Shown: piece after piece, positions 1 to 4,849 of the stretch
How positions within the stretch are numbered: the stretch's first letter is position 1
Layout: the number at the start of each line of letters is the position of its first letter
Assembly: GCA_004556655.1 (NCBI GenBank)
Contig: SFGF01000115.1
Span: 1-6,734 of the forward strand
Length of the DNA stretch: 6,734 nt
Direction: 5' to 3'
DNA from: Lachnospiraceae bacterium
GTDB lineage: Bacteria > Bacillota > Clostridia > Lachnospirales > Lachnospiraceae
The notes under the pieces: model-generated
The model's input: the letters and a program-made list of their open reading frames with translations, nothing else
The model's database searches: none
What the model was told of the DNA's origin: nothing
Made by a program: the position numbers and the translations under genes

Positions 1-1
1 A

Positions 2-234
2 GTGCCCTCTCTTTCTCAGGCACAGCGAATAAAAAAATTGAGCAAAGATGGAAAGCTGACTTTAGAAAAGATGCAGGAAATTCTCAGTGAAATAAAAAAG
101 GAGAAATAACAAAAGTCACATTTACAAATGAACAGCTTCACAGATATTTTCCAAACAACTATACGCCGGAAATGATGAAGCGCGAAATCGTAGCAATCTT
201 AAAAATATGGATGGAACAATACTGGGACAAATAA
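2..234 (+). CDS. parB: ParB/Spo0J-family partition protein, C-terminal end, apparently frameshifted
   Basis: The 5' part lies outside the window. The frame entering at base 2 reads VPSLSQAQRIKKLSKDGKLT and goes on to LSEIKKEK before a TAA at 107-109. The frame one base back is open from 91 and gives EITKVTFTNEQLHRYFPNNY, then TPEMMKREIVAILKIW, ending at TAA 232-234. Joined, the halves match the tail of ICE-borne ParB proteins as I recall it: a 'lt-AQA-KLk-L...gkLt' helix pair, a linker, then 'R-YFP-nYtp-qm---I--LL--W'. No residues are missing at the join. ParB proteins bind centromere-like sites and load the ParA partner encoded 18 bp downstream. The two frames meet at the A6 run 94-99. The break is either a programmed -1 frameshift, a lost A, or a sequence error. 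Family assignment is fairly sure; functional status is open. Confidence 0.72.
94..100 (+). promoter_or_regulatory. Candidate -1 ribosomal frameshift heptamer A_AAA_AAG in parB
   Basis: In the incoming frame the codons are ATA-AAA-AAG-GAG-AAA-TAA, so bases 94-100 fit the X_XXY_YYZ rule with the efficient A_AAA_AAG form known from dnaX. Slippage by one base joins the zero frame to the open -1 frame that encodes the conserved ParB tail. The zero-frame stop comes only six bases after the heptamer. AAGGAG (98-103) overlaps the site and is too close to act as the usual upstream stimulating Shine-Dalgarno. I see no strong downstream stem-loop. A deleted A or assembly error remains equally possible. 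Confidence 0.4.
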
Positions 235-252
235 GAAACGGAGGAATGAAGA

Positions 253-1032
253 ATGTGTAAAGTAATCGCTGTTACAAACCAAAAAGGCGGTGTCGGAAAA
301 ACCACGACAACCGTAAATTTAGGGATTGGTCTCGCAAAAGAAGGAAAAAAAGTGCTGTTGATTGATGCAGATCCTCAGGGAAGTCTGACTGCCAGTCTTG
401 GATATGTGGAACCGGATGATATTGGCACTACTCTGGCAACCATCATGCTGGCGGTGATCAATGAGGAAGAAATACAATCGGATGACGGAATTCTTCATCA
501 TGAGGAAAATGTGGATCTGTTACCAGCAAACATTGAACTATCAGCTTTGGAAGTGACACTGGGAAATGTAATGAGCAGAGAAATGATCATGAAGGATTAT
601 ATAGAAATGATGAGAGAACGATACGATTATATTCTGATCGATTGTATGCCCAGCCTGGGAATGATGACGATCAATGCGCTGGTTGCTTCGGATGCGGTTC
701 TGATTCCGGTACAGGCAGCATATCTGCCAGTAATAGGTCTCCAGCAGTTGATCAAAACAATTTCCATGGTAAAGAAAAGACTGAACCGGAAATTGCAGAT
801 CATGGGAATTCTTCTGACCATGGTAGATTTCAGAACAAATTACGCAAAAGATATTTCAACCATGCTCCACGTTACCTACGGTTCAAAGATCACGATTTTT
901 GAAAATGTAATACCGTTATCGGTAAAGGCAGAAGAAACAAGTGCAGAGGGAATCAGCATTTATGCCCACTGTCCTAAGAGCAAAGTGTCCAATGCATATA
1001 AGAGTCTTATTTCGGAGGCAATGAGTTTATGA
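253..1032 (+). CDS. parA: ParA/Soj-family partition ATPase
   Basis: This 259-aa protein is a deviant Walker-type P-loop ATPase of the ParA/MinD superfamily. It would bind DNA non-specifically when ATP-bound and act with the ParB encoded just upstream to segregate or stabilise the excised circular ICE. The deviant Walker A, KGGVGKTT, is at residues 11-18, with the signature lysine K11 and catalytic lysine K16. The A' motif LLIDADPQGSLT is at 35-46 (D38, D40), and Walker B ILID ends at D130. Length is normal for a small plasmid/ICE ParA without an N-terminal HTH. GGAGG (240-244) lies 8 bases before the ATG. An ATG at 246 opens only a five-codon frame. The stop overlaps the next start (ATGA), so translation is coupled. 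All motifs are intact. It could be called Soj in some annotations. Confidence 0.95.
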   Translation: MCKVIAVTNQKGGVGKTTTTVNLGIGLAKEGKKVLLIDADPQGSLTASLGYVEPDDIGTTLATIMLAVINEEEIQSDDGILHHEENVDLLPANIELSALEVTLGNVMSREMIMKDYIEMMRERYDYILIDCMPSLGMMTINALVASDAVLIPVQAAYLPVIGLQQLIKTISMVKKRLNRKLQIMGILLTMVDFRTNYAKDISTMLHVTYGSKITIFENVIPLSVKAEETSAEGISIYAHCPKSKVSNAYKSLISEAMSL

Positions 1033-1289
1033 AACCAGTGAAATTCGAAGAAAATGAATTAATGGTAATGGCGATCTTTGCCGAAAAGACCAGACAGGAT
1101 ACCGTAGAGACATTAAAAGAAACACTGGATGTTCTGGAAGAAACAAAAGAGGATGTATCCGATGAAGAAATGATTGAAATCGTATCGTCACTGATCGAGA
1201 AACTGCAGCAGATTGAAGACAAGTATTATTATACACTGGATCTGGATTCATATCTCTTGGCATCGGGGGATGATGAGCATGAAGATTGA
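1029..1289 (+). CDS. TTRAP-family (putative transposon-transfer assisting) small protein
   Basis: An 86-aa acidic protein. The start (F-E-N-E-L-M-V-M-A-I-F, then a T-R and a run of helical leucines), the central paired helices (residues about 20-64) and the ending YYTLDLDSYL plus an acidic tail match the TTRAP family as I know it. TTRAP members are short ICE proteins whose typical pattern is 'f---ElnlmciF-t-sR---i--l', ending 'LdL--d---e'. The molecular role is unknown; the name comes from its association with conjugative transposons. GGAGG (1014-1018) is 10 bases before the ATG, which overlaps the parA stop by two bases. The next gene starts inside its 3' end, so parA, this gene and the YodL gene form one translationally coupled unit. 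No catalytic motif or membrane segment is visible. Confidence 0.75.
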   Translation: MKPVKFEENELMVMAIFAEKTRQDTVETLKETLDVLEETKEDVSDEEMIEIVSSLIEKLQQIEDKYYYTLDLDSYLLASGDDEHED

Positions 1290-2028
1290 TCAATTTGCTC
1301 TTTATCGTGTCAACAAGATGACTGCCGGACGGAAACTATGGCATCTGTCCTACAACGAGGTCCGGGAAAAGAATTTTGCTGTTCGTGTGGAATTTTACCG
1401 GCATATGATGGTCGGCGAAATGAAGCCGGATGAGACCGCTAATGAAATCTGGAAACGGATCCGGTATAAAACAGAAGTCAGTGATGTGCTGGTGCTTAAC
1501 CATGAAGGAGTAATCTCCTGCTTCTATCTTAGTGATGATTATCCCAGAAGAATCAGCGGATTCATCCGCATGAATTCAACAGGAAGCGTAATCTCCATGG
1601 ACACAAAGGATTATAAAATAGATGGATATTCCGGAAACTGGAAGGTAACGGACAATATCATAATGGATGGAAAGCAGTTTTATCTGCTGGAACATCAGGA
1701 ATTCTGGGAACAAGCTGTGAGAATCATTCTCGACAGTTACGGAAAATATGTGGCAAAAACCGGAATCAGAGGTTTTGATGAAACTGCCAAGCAGAAAATC
1801 CGTGAATATATTCATCCTGAGAATAAGTATCCGGAAAGAATGAAACAGATGCAGACAAAGATGGAACTTTATCAGAAATATTTCCAGAATGGGATGTATG
1901 AACGAAGTCATGAATCCGGTACAGAAGCCAATTATGATATGGTGGATGGTCAGGTCAATAACCAGAAAAAGGCAGTTGAAAAAGCACAGAAACCAACATC
2001 GAAACGTCCGAAAAAAGGACTTCTGTGA
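1279..2028 (+). CDS. YodL-domain ICE protein (zero-frame part)
   Basis: The zero frame codes 249 aa from ATG 1279. I chose this start because GGGGG (1265-1269) lies 9 bases upstream; in-frame ATGs at 1270 and 1273 are too close to it, and ATG 1213 lies well inside the previous gene. Residues about 5-96 resemble the YodL domain of clostridial ICE proteins: it begins FALYRV and contains the strand SDVLVLNHEGVISCFYLSD (68-86). A second conserved stretch follows (about 112-177), with WKVTDNIIMDGKQFYLLE and GFDETAKQKIREYI. The C-terminal third is basic and low in complexity (YQKYFQNGMYERS, MVDGQVNN). The function is unknown. The frame stops at TGA 2026-2028 shortly after an A6 run (2011-2016). The family's usual tail continues in the -1 frame to 2132, so the intact protein would be about 284 aa. 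Confidence 0.75.
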   Translation: MKIDQFALYRVNKMTAGRKLWHLSYNEVREKNFAVRVEFYRHMMVGEMKPDETANEIWKRIRYKTEVSDVLVLNHEGVISCFYLSDDYPRRISGFIRMNSTGSVISMDTKDYKIDGYSGNWKVTDNIIMDGKQFYLLEHQEFWEQAVRIILDSYGKYVAKTGIRGFDETAKQKIREYIHPENKYPERMKQMQTKMELYQKYFQNGMYERSHESGTEANYDMVDGQVNNQKKAVEKAQKPTSKRPKKGLL

Positions 2029-2132
2029 TAAAGAAGCTTCATGAGAAACAAATTGCCATTGCAAAAAGATCCGGAAAGCCGGTGCCGAGGTATCTGGAGC
2101 AGCAGATTGCACAGGAACGTAGCAGGAAATAG
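2013..2132 (+). pseudogene. Displaced C-terminal tail of the YodL-domain protein (-1 frame)
   Basis: Reading one base back from the A6 run gives KRTSVIKKLHEKQIAIAKRS, then GKPVPRYLEQQIAQERSRK and a TAG at 2130-2132. The pattern 'SVl-kLheKQ--IA-rsGKp', ending in RK, is how I recall the tails of YodL-type ICE proteins, so it is probably the real end of the preceding gene and not a separate one. A GTG at 2025 could in principle start a 35-aa peptide, but a good ribosome binding site is lacking. One extra A in the A6 run (2011-2016) would restore a single frame. The zero-frame codons are CCG-AAA-AAA-GGA, which is not a canonical simultaneous-slippage heptamer, though P-site or transcriptional slippage on the A run could work. 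Confidence 0.6.
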
Positions 2133-2238
2133 CAATAAGAAAATTATTGCGAAACAGCAGGGAGAATACAGTAAAGAGAAAGAAGTGGAGCTTGTATGAT
2201 TTTGTAGAGTTTGAAAAAATGGTGAATCATAAAAATGA

Positions 2239-2274
2239 GAGGGATTACCTTTGCTGAGGTAACCTCTTTTTTTT
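2239..2274 (+). terminator. Intrinsic terminator ending the ICE backbone operon
   Basis: GAGG (2239-2242) and TTACC (2245-2249), separated by a two-base bulge, pair with GGTAA (2258-2262) and CCTC (2263-2266). The loop is 8 bases and eight T residues follow directly (2267-2274). It closes the parB-parA-TTRAP-YodL unit and separates it from the downstream cargo. Confidence 0.88.
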
Positions 2275-2295
2275 ATGTCGCCTGGTATGCGACCA
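2275..2295 (+). repeat. 21-bp hairpin repeat, copy 1
   Basis: An exact 21-bp sequence found again at 3406-3426. Its core is GTCGC-N7-GCGAC (2277-2281 and 2289-2293), with loop CTGGTAT. It starts directly after the T-tract of the terminator and lies 72 bases before the repeat-protein gene. There is no T-tract on its own 3' side, so it is not a simple terminator. It could be an operator, a 5'-end hairpin, or a member of a dispersed palindromic repeat family. Confidence 0.85.
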
Positions 2296-2319
2296 TAATT
2301 TATTTGTTGATTGATAAAG

Positions 2320-2325
2320 TATAAT
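2320..2325 (+). promoter_or_regulatory. Candidate -10 element before the repeat-protein gene
   Basis: A perfect TATAAT lies just downstream of the operon terminator and 42 bases before the ATG at 2368. No good -35 hexamer sits at 16-18 bases spacing (AATTTA at 17). The strong terminator upstream means this gene needs its own promoter, which supports the call. Confidence 0.45.
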
Positions 2326-2367
2326 ATATAGAACTTTCAAACAAATATAAGTGAGCAATCTGATGAT

Positions 2368-2682
2368 ATGAGAAAAAAAGGATATAGCAGACCAGGTTTG
2401 TTCGAGACAGTAAATCATTATGATGCGAACGGAAAGAAAATAGGAGAAAGTCATCCTGGATTTTTTGGAAGTATGAATAATTATGACAGCAATGGGAAAA
2501 AAGTCGGGCATAGTGATCCGGCACTGTTCGGAGGCATGAATCATTATGATGATCATGGGCATAAAGTAGGAAATAGTCGAGCCGGCTTATTTGGTGGTGT
2601 AAACCATTATGATAAGACTTGTCATAAAAAAGGTCATAGTAATCCGGGAATTTTCGGAGGAATGAGCCACTACGATGAATGA
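2368..2682 (+). CDS. Small protein made of 21-residue GLFGGMNHYD repeats
   Basis: This 104-aa protein is almost entirely an internal repeat. After a six-residue start (MRKKGY) come four full 21-aa units and a 14-residue partial unit. The consensus is roughly S-x-P-G-L-F-G-G-M-N-H-Y-D-x-x-G-x-K-V-G-x. Units begin at residues 7, 28, 49, 70 and 91. Aromatic, glycine and HYD positions are strongly kept, while the two or three residues after the D vary. This suggests a regular beta-hairpin-like fold, perhaps a binding surface. There is no signal peptide or membrane segment. The upstream ribosome binding site is weak (GTGAG at 2351-2355), so either the start is uncertain or expression is low. I have a faint memory of similar repeats in other Firmicute proteins but know no function. 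The HTH-type gene starts 69 bases downstream. Confidence 0.7.
   Translation: MRKKGYSRPGLFETVNHYDANGKKIGESHPGFFGSMNNYDSNGKKVGHSDPALFGGMNHYDDHGHKVGNSRAGLFGGVNHYDKTCHKKGHSNPGIFGGMSHYDE
2386..2679 (+). repeat. In-frame 63-bp tandem coding repeat (4 full units plus a partial)
   Basis: Units start at 2386, 2449, 2512, 2575 and 2638 with an exact 63-bp period and no indels. All are inside the 104-aa gene. The units differ at many silent and some coding positions, so the array is old and under protein-level selection; it is not a recent duplication. It is not CRISPR, because there are no unique spacers between identical repeats. Confidence 0.9.
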
Positions 2683-2711
2683 AAATAGCTGTGAAAAAGT
2701 CAAATTTGGTT

Positions 2712-2717
2712 TATAAT
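2712..2717 (+). promoter_or_regulatory. Candidate -10 element before the 209-aa HTH-type gene
   Basis: A perfect TATAAT stands in the 69-base gap after the repeat-protein gene, 34 bases before the ATG at 2752. The matching -35 position is poor (CTGTGA at 2689-2694, 17-base spacing). The gene may therefore have its own weak or activator-dependent promoter as well as read-through from upstream. Confidence 0.4.
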
Positions 2718-2751
2718 GAGAACATGAAATAGTAAGGCAGGTGTAAAGTAT

Positions 2752-3381
2752 ATGGCAAACAAAGAATTGATTGAAGAAGTTGGAAAGTACATAGACAAAT
2801 ACTACGAGCCAGGGACAGATGATATTAAAATGGATGAAGAAATGAAGTCCATCTTTGATAAAATAACAAGCTTCCGGAAAAAGAGAAAGGAACAGAAGAA
2901 GCAGGAAGCACCTGCTGACTATGAGACAGATATGTCTGCTCCAGCGGAATTTGATGTGGGCAGCATGAAAAAAACGAAGATTACCAAAGAAATGTCGCAG
3001 ACAATGGCGACGAACCGGAACATAGATGATCTGATGAATCAGATGGAAGAGACATTTTCACAGCGTCTTCTTCGTATGATTGATGAGAGGGGATTGACAG
3101 ATTCTGAAGTATATACAAAAGCATATGTTGACCGGAGACATTTTTCAAAGATTCGGAAAGATATCAGCTACGCACCAAATAAGAAAACGGTGCTGGCTTT
3201 TACAATAGCATTGGAGTTATCCCTGGATGAAGCAAAGGATTTGCTTCGCAGTGCCGGATTTGCATTATCCAGAAGTTCCAAAACAGATATTATAGTAGCA
3301 TATTTTTTGCAGAATAAAATCTATGATATGTTTGAGATCAATGATGTATTGTATGCTTATGGGCAACCAGTTTTTGGTTAA
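2752..3381 (+). CDS. Protein with C-terminal HTH-like domain of the macro-domain-associated type
   Basis: 209 aa. Residues 1-60 are highly charged and probably helical or disordered, with a lysine-rich patch FRKKRKEQKK at 41-50. Residues about 92-209 form an all-helical domain: FSQRLLRMIDERGLTDSEVY (102-121), DRRHFSKIRKD (127-137), KKTVLAFTIALELSLDEAKD (144-163), LLRSAGFALSRSSKTDIIV, and a final FEINDVLYAYGQPVFG. I recognise this arrangement as the C-terminal domain often attached to macro (ADP-ribose-binding) domains in clostridia. It resembles Xre-type HTH domains in its DRRHFSKIR helix, but no macro domain is present here. It could be a DNA-binding regulator or an adaptor. AAGGCAGGTG (2734-2743) serves as ribosome binding site for ATG 2752. 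The stop is followed by the second 21-bp hairpin repeat and then the vWA gene. The function is inferred only. Confidence 0.7.
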   Translation: MANKELIEEVGKYIDKYYEPGTDDIKMDEEMKSIFDKITSFRKKRKEQKKQEAPADYETDMSAPAEFDVGSMKKTKITKEMSQTMATNRNIDDLMNQMEETFSQRLLRMIDERGLTDSEVYTKAYVDRRHFSKIRKDISYAPNKKTVLAFTIALELSLDEAKDLLRSAGFALSRSSKTDIIVAYFLQNKIYDMFEINDVLYAYGQPVFG

Positions 3382-3393
3382 GTGAAAAGAAAA

Positions 3394-3413
3394 GGCGAAA
3401 TTTCAATGTCGCC
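3394..3413 (+). other. Alternative hairpin overlapping the second 21-bp repeat
   Basis: GGCGA (3394-3398) can pair with TCGCC (3409-3413). The latter overlaps the 5' arm of the GTCGC/GCGAC hairpin of the second repeat, so the two stems exclude each other. Copy 1 of the repeat lacks this partner. The arrangement is attenuator-like, but a 5-bp stem could easily be chance. Confidence 0.4.
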
Positions 3414-3426
3414 TGGTATGCGACCA
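3406..3426 (+). repeat. 21-bp hairpin repeat, copy 2
   Basis: Identical to 2275-2295, in the same orientation. Hairpin arms are GTCGC (3408-3412) and GCGAC (3420-3424), again in a promoter-proximal gap, 53 bases before the vWA start codon. The two copies bracket the repeat-protein and HTH-type genes as direct repeats 1131 bp apart. Confidence 0.85.
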
Positions 3427-3449
3427 ACTCAGTTGGTTCTGTATATAAA

Positions 3450-3481
3450 ATGTGATTATAAACGATTGGAGGTAATCACAT
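3450..3481 (+). promoter_or_regulatory. Start-site stem-loop with the Shine-Dalgarno in its loop (vWA gene)
   Basis: ATGTGATTA (3450-3458) is perfectly complementary to TAATCACAT (3473-3481). The 14-base loop (3459-3472) ends in the ribosome binding site GGAGG (3468-3472). The 3' arm includes the A and T of the start codon at 3480. In RNA this would present the SD but partly mask the AUG; in DNA the same palindrome could be an operator. A TATATA/TATAAA stretch (3442-3449) lies just before it. If that is the -10 element, transcripts might begin inside the 5' arm. Confidence 0.55.
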
Positions 3482-4148
3482 GAATACAGGATTAACTGAG
3501 TTGGTTTTTATTTTAGACAGAAGTGGTTCCATGGGAGGTCTTGAGAGCGATACTATTGGTGGATTTAATGGAATGATTGGGAGGCAGAAATCTGAAGGGA
3601 AGCAAGTGAATGTGACAACAGTGCTGTTTGATGATCAGGTGGAGATTATTCATGATCGGTTTCCGATTGAGATTATCGTGCCTTTGACAGAAAAAGAATA
3701 CTATGTTCGAGGATGTACGGCACTTCTGGATGCAGTGGGGGCAGCGATTGAAAAGATTGATAATGTCCAGAAACATCTCCCGGAAGCACACAAAGCCGGA
3801 AAAGTCATTTTTGTTATTACTACCGATGGATTAGAAAATTCCAGTGAGAATTTTACATATGAACAGATCAGGAGAATGATCAGTGCAAAAAAAGAGTGTG
3901 GATGGGAATTCTTATTCCTTGGTGCAAATATTGATGCCGGGAAAGAAGCGGAAAAAATCGGTATTGCCCGTAACCGTTCTGTGACATATGAAAATGACCC
4001 GGAAGGTGTTGCTATCAATTTTAAGGCCGTGGGCAGAGCAGTGTCAAAAGCAGTACAGGCTGAAAGCATGGAAGAAGTATTTGATGGTAACTGGTCAGAG
4101 GAGATTGTAGAGCATAAGAAAAACAGCCGTGGCAGAAAGAGAGGGTAG
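3480..4148 (+). CDS. Stand-alone von Willebrand factor A (MIDAS) domain protein
   Basis: A 222-aa protein that is essentially a single vWA domain. The metal-ion-dependent adhesion site is complete: DRSGSM (D13, S15, S17), T80 in RGCTALLDAVG, and D116 in ITTDGLEN. Residues 1-170 hold the alternating strands and helices of the Rossmann-like fold. The tail is basic (KKNSRGRKRG). There is no signal peptide, so it acts in the cytoplasm, where such domains usually bind a partner protein through the bound Mg2+. It resembles the free vWA proteins of the TerY type seen in tellurium-resistance and phage-conflict gene sets, but no kinase or PP2C phosphatase is nearby. GGAGG (3468-3472) lies in a hairpin loop 7 bases before the ATG. 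The next gene begins 3 bases after the stop, so the two products are probably made together and may interact. Confidence 0.88.
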   Translation: MNTGLTELVFILDRSGSMGGLESDTIGGFNGMIGRQKSEGKQVNVTTVLFDDQVEIIHDRFPIEIIVPLTEKEYYVRGCTALLDAVGAAIEKIDNVQKHLPEAHKAGKVIFVITTDGLENSSENFTYEQIRRMISAKKECGWEFLFLGANIDAGKEAEKIGIARNRSVTYENDPEGVAINFKAVGRAVSKAVQAESMEEVFDGNWSEEIVEHKKNSRGRKRG

Positions 4149-4151
4149 GAT

Positions 4152-4817
4152 ATGTATTTTCTGGTGGATTTTGAAAATGTAAGAAGTGGCGGACTACGGG
4201 GTGTGGACTATCTGGAAGAAAGTGATTATCTTACGATATTCTTCAGTAATGCTGCCCACAGCTGTGAAAACAGATACCTGGAGGATATTGAAAGATCGGG
4301 CTGCCATTTCGATACATGTAAACTGAAAAACACGGGAAAGAATGGCTTAGACTTCTATATTGCATCGAGAGTGGGAGAATTTTATGGTACTGGTCATAAA
4401 GAACGGGTCGCAATCATCAGTAAAGATCAGGGGTACAAGGCAGTGCGTGATTATTGGGATGTGAGGTTACCATCCAATAATAAGATTATAATTTCCCCAT
4501 CTGTTGAGAGAAGTCTGATAGCCAGCAATGACAATAGCAACAGGGTAAAACGACTAAAGGAAAAACTGGCAGGAGTAGATATAGATGTGTTCCAGGCAAG
4601 ATATGAGGAGCGGATGAGATTACAGGAGATTTTGAGACAAATCTTTTGTGGAACAGATTATGCCAGTAAAATGCCGGAAATCCAGAATATGATGGAAACG
4701 GCTAAGACACCGAAGATCATTTACCTGAATTCTCTGCACCGGTTTGGAAAAAAACAGGGTCTTGAGATATACAGACGGATAAAACCAGTGTTACATCAAA
4801 ATGTTGCACAGGCATAA
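4152..4817 (+). CDS. PIN-like domain protein, probable RNA nuclease
   Basis: 221 aa. Residues 1-115 look like a PIN/NYN-superfamily nuclease fold. It begins with the strand YFLVDFENV (D6, N9), followed by acidic D67 in GKNGLDFYIAS and D92 in VAIISKDQGY, the spacing expected for a metal-binding acidic site. I recognise it as close to the 'PIN-like' proteins that begin LVDFENV in Firmicutes. The C-terminal 100 residues are helical and basic and match nothing I know. Family members cut single-stranded RNA, so an RNase role is inferred. It starts 3 bases after the vWA stop with GAGAGGG (4139-4145) as ribosome binding site inside the vWA gene. This coupling suggests that the vWA protein controls or delivers the nuclease. 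The zinc-ribbon gene follows after 32 bases. Catalytic competence is untested. Confidence 0.78.
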   Translation: MYFLVDFENVRSGGLRGVDYLEESDYLTIFFSNAAHSCENRYLEDIERSGCHFDTCKLKNTGKNGLDFYIASRVGEFYGTGHKERVAIISKDQGYKAVRDYWDVRLPSNNKIIISPSVERSLIASNDNSNRVKRLKEKLAGVDIDVFQARYEERMRLQEILRQIFCGTDYASKMPEIQNMMETAKTPKIIYLNSLHRFGKKQGLEIYRRIKPVLHQNVAQA

Positions 4818-4849
4818 TTAAAAATAATAAATTACACGGAGGAAAAAAT

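Noticed and set aside
98..234. A separate small gene using AAGGAG (98-103) as its ribosome binding site
   Set aside because: The nearest ATG (128) is in the wrong frame and soon stops. The first in-frame ATG (172) is far away and would leave only a 20-codon peptide, while the -1 frame matches a ParB tail from before that point.
642..902. An 86-aa plus-strand frame inside parA
   Set aside because: It lies wholly inside an intact ParA ATPase in another frame and resembles no family.
1213..1278. Upstream start for the YodL-domain protein at ATG 1213
   Set aside because: It lies deep in the TTRAP gene and would add a tryptophan/isoleucine-rich stretch unlike the family. ATG 1279 has a well-spaced GGGGG.
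1576..2112. A 178-aa open frame on the minus strand opposite the YodL gene
   Set aside because: It is antisense to a gene with recognisable protein conservation, has no family resemblance and an unusual composition, and lacks a supporting ribosome binding site. It is a shadow frame.
2386..2679. Regular 63-bp repeats as a possible CRISPR array
   Set aside because: The repeats are contiguous, diverged and in frame with a conserved 21-aa protein unit. There are no spacers and no cas genes.
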